The notes under the pieces: generated by a model
Database searches by the model: none
What the model was told of the DNA's origin: nothing
What the model saw: only the letters and a program-made list of their open reading frames with translations
Shown: piece by piece, positions 61,401 to 64,000 of the stretch
How positions within the stretch are numbered: the first letter of the stretch is position 1
Layout of the letters: every line of letters begins with the position of its first letter
DNA from: Dipetalonema caudispina
Lineage: Eukaryota; Nematoda; Chromadorea; Rhabditida; Onchocercidae
Reading direction: 5' to 3'
Length of the DNA: 64,000 nt
Assembly: GCA_013365325.1 (NCBI GenBank)
Contig: JABVXV010000024.1
Coordinates: forward strand, 248,001-312,000
Program-made: the position numbers and the translations under genes

Positions 61401-61798
61401 GAAAATGATTACTTCAGCTTCTAAATTGCTATTGAATTGTCCTGCACTTTGTTTCGCTATTGGTTCATTTATGATTGTTACAGTATTCTTGAATTTAGGC
61501 CATTGGTATTCGATACCATTAACATTTCGTATGGATTTAAGCTTCGGCGCCAGATCAAATTGAAATTGGTCTTCGATGGATTGCAAAAGTGAATCATTGA
61601 AGGTATCATTATTTATCGTCTACAATCAGTTTGCTTGAATTATCAAAGAATTTTTTCATCTGACTAATCAAAATGAAGTTTAGAATTATCACTTAGCATT
61701 AGTTTATTCAATTCATCAATAAATTGTTTCATTTTTATTAGATCATTGTTAAATGTTACCTTCCTAATGCATTTATTTCCTCGCCTATTAATTTTATA
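58482..61798 (-). CDS. AMN: Amnionless homologue, C-terminal 326 residues (N-terminus not resolved)
   Basis: Amnionless is a type I membrane protein that carries cubilin to the cell surface and drives endocytosis of its ligands. Supported exons: 61760-61798, 61413-61619, 60734-60830, 59982-60136, 59419-59518, 59068-59139, 58819-58912 and 58482-58698; phases agree throughout. The 60734-60830 exon has the VWC-like cysteine block of the family (CSYRQCPS, GTFRPIGHCCEICG; human AMN has a matching QCCDLCG). Next come LRFRATIFNFDKFQKQV and DSLPQYQ-VVVLAQEN, which align with the human ectodomain (EIQVVLVEN). Then comes a membrane segment (LILTLISLFAIGALVILVIL) and RRKFDF. The tail has PNRNSIYEAV where human AMN has an NPVF endocytic motif. 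The 59518 acceptor (TTGAG) was chosen for phase and alignment. The first listed exon is weak; 63482-63548 (PPNCQSDTFPALTF) may be another upstream exon. The signal peptide was not found, so the gene may run past the window. Confidence 0.83.
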
Positions 61799-64000
61799 CT
61801 GCAAAAGGAACAGATTTTCCGAATTTGTAGGAAATTCAGTTGTATCATACCGTTATAAGAGTGATACATAAGATATAGGGTGTAGAAAAGATTCAAGCAA
61901 GTGGAGAAGAAACTTGAGAACTTGCTGATACAGACCTAAGTAGTTATGCATTAGTTTCTTTCAAATATTTGATTTGAATAAGTAAGTAAATTTATTTCAA
62001 TTTTTCAGTTGATGAAATTTTACATTTTAGAATGCTCTATAAAAAAAAGTCAAGCTGAGTTTCAATTTCAACAGGTGCTATTCTTTCTTTGTTGCTTTGT
62101 TAAAAGAGTGGCTAAGCTTTTCTTTTGAAAGAAGTACAATTTTCAAATTATTTTAGATCTAATTTAAATTTTAAGATTGGAATATCCTTTAGACATATAC
62201 AGAACTAAAAAATTTGTAGTTAATAGCAATATATAATCATGAATTGAGTAAAAAATGTTGTGAATAGTGTTGAATCTTTGATTTCATCGGTATGGATGAT
62301 AATTCTTCCAAACTTTTTCTTAACTTAGCAAGTAATCTAAGAAAGTTTTGATTACCATACGTAAAATGTCTTAAATATGAATATGAATGAATTCACTGTT
62401 ACTTAATATCAAATAATCATCAAATTATTATATTTTGCAAATTCATTATTTTTAATGTAATTTATCAAATCTAAATGGGGAAAAATTTTTCTAATGAATT
62501 GCTCTTTTACTTTTTTCTTCATCTATCTTTAGCCTTATCAGGTAATTTATTGCTTGTCAAATTTGACAAATACATTTGAAATACAAAATACCATAGTTTA
62601 ACTCATTCACTATGTAGATAACAATTTTGCTAATATTTCACATAACAAATCTTAATTTAAAATAAATTTTTAATTTCATATTTCTAATTATTTAACACCA
62701 ACTGTTCGTTCATTTCTTAAGATTAGCTTCTTAAATTGAAAATTAAGTAGAAGTTCAGTTATAACAATGAATGATCACTGAATAGATAATCTATGTTTTG
62801 GTGATATTCCTTCATTGATCTTTAAAAAATTAATAATAATGACAAAAATCTAAAAACATTTCGATTTTCTATTCCAAAGAAAAAAAAAATAACGTAACTA
62901 AATGGTAATCTTTTTAATCTGTTATATAGAAAATTTTTTAATTCAAAATTCGAATATTTCGTTTTAAATAATCAGACATATTTCAGATTTATTGTTTATT
63001 AAAAGAGAGAGAGAGAGTAATAATATTCAATAATCTTTTGAATAAATATATTTATTATATTGGCATTCATTTTATTTTCTCTTTTTTTTTACATTGCAAA
63101 AGCAGTTGAAAAATTTCTTAAAAGTGAAGCAAATCCATTCCTATTCGATTTCTTTCTCAAAAATTAGCAAAAATTTATCAAAAATTACGAGTTCGATTCA
63201 AGCATCCTTTTACATATACGTTTTTTTTTTTTTATGAAAGCTAACTATATGGTATTAATATTTTAAATTTTAAAGTACATCTTTTTCTTTGTTGAATGTA
63301 CCACAGTAGAAGCACAGTATAATCAAATATTAAATAATTTTCTGGATTAAATTTTCAAGATTTTAGACAGGAAGAGAACGAAGACAAATGATGTACTTGA
63401 AATTTCAATATAATTCCAAATCAAATAAATAATGAATTTGTTACCTTTGAAAATTTACCTGCATAATAAATCCCAATTAACTTTTATAATGCGTTTTTAG
63501 ATAAAATGTTAACGCAGGAAATGTATCACTTTGGCAATTTGGTGGAAACTTAAGCAAAAAAATGTTAATTAAAACAATAAATAAATGAATGATGTGAAAT
63601 TACTTATTCAATGAAGAAAGATTTTGCAAAAAATACAATTCAATTTGTGCAATAATCTTTTAGAATTATAAAGTAATACATTTAAATGTTATCACTTATA
63701 ATTTGCAATGAATTCGTTCATTTCATTCTCGAAGTATAAAATCTATTTTGTAAATTACAAAATTGGAATTAGAAAAGAAGAAATGAAATGAATGTAATAA
63801 ATTACTGTTGAAGTGATTTCCATTTATCATTTAATATTGAAAGATACATAATATTGATTAGTTTTGAAGATGATACAATGCATTTTGTTACAGTGTTGTC
63901 TTTTCAAGTTTTTTGCAAAAAAAAAAAAATCTGGTTTTTAGATACTTTTAAAGGAAACGATGTTATGTAAACATAGCAATGTTTATAACCTATTATGGAT
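61799..64000. other. Right-hand AT-rich region, probable introns of the amnionless gene
   Basis: It should contain N-terminal amnionless exons if they lie in the window. The only candidate is 63482-63548 on the minus strand, which follows a TTTGCTTAAG acceptor, reads FPPNCQSDTFPALTFYL and ends in phase 1 at a GTTAAT donor. An (AG)n run lies at 63004-63017. Confidence 0.3.
63004..63017. repeat. (AG)n simple repeat
   Basis: Seven AG units in otherwise AT-rich sequence. Confidence 0.85.

Noticed and set aside
61621..61740. Alternative frame (INALG plus SQMKKFFDNSSKL) resembling another amnionless segment
   Set aside because: It is incompatible with the well-supported exon 61413-61619, which joins in phase to the cysteine-block exon.
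1..64000. tRNA, rRNA, CRISPR array, viral genes or bacterial (Wolbachia-type) inserts
   Set aside because: None seen by eye. A tRNAscan, Infernal and BLAST run would be decisive.

Overview
The window looks like nuclear DNA of a nematode, most likely a filarial or other spirurid worm. It is very AT-rich (by eye about three quarters A+T). Exons are short, introns end in TTTTCAG-like acceptors, homopolymer runs are abundant, and several start codons sit a few bases after an orphan 3' splice site, as expected where a spliced leader is added. I recognised no bacterial genes, rRNA, tRNA or CRISPR array. Every gene described below is spliced; I assembled the models by hand from splice signals, reading-phase agreement and family similarity.

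Layout. 1-1520 (-): the partial end of an unrecognised gene running off the left edge. 4681-8261 (-): a candidate small secreted protein. 8400-10855 (-): a rhodopsin-family GPCR whose stop lies only 138 bases from the start of the small secreted gene, on the same strand. 10.9-22.2 kb: mostly non-coding AT-rich DNA with a few coding-like exon candidates, a GC-richer block and a perfect hairpin. 22177-29993 (-): an LPGAT1-type lysophospholipid acyltransferase in nine exons. Its 4.3-kb sixth intron contains, on the opposite strand, a complete seven-exon DGAT2-family acyltransferase (25247-27457). 30-34 kb: intergenic, with a tandem palindromic E-box repeat, a C-rich block and a candidate minus-strand gene. 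34039-35693 (+): a type II membrane protein with a thrombospondin-like ectodomain. 35.7-44.6 kb: mostly non-coding, with weak exon candidates. 44672-56778 (+): a synaptotagmin whose first two exons lie 6-8 kb before the rest. 58482-61798 and beyond (-): the C-terminal part of an amnionless protein, convergent with synaptotagmin; its N-terminus lies further right or outside the window.

The genes suggest lipid assembly (LPGAT1 and DGAT2-type enzymes, physically interleaved), membrane trafficking and secretion (synaptotagmin), receptor-mediated uptake (amnionless, partner of cubilin) and peptide signalling (GPCR). The most unusual points are the nested pair of lipid acyltransferase genes, the synaptotagmin with a calcium-dead C2A and an intact C2B, and the amnionless protein with an altered NPxY-like tail motif.
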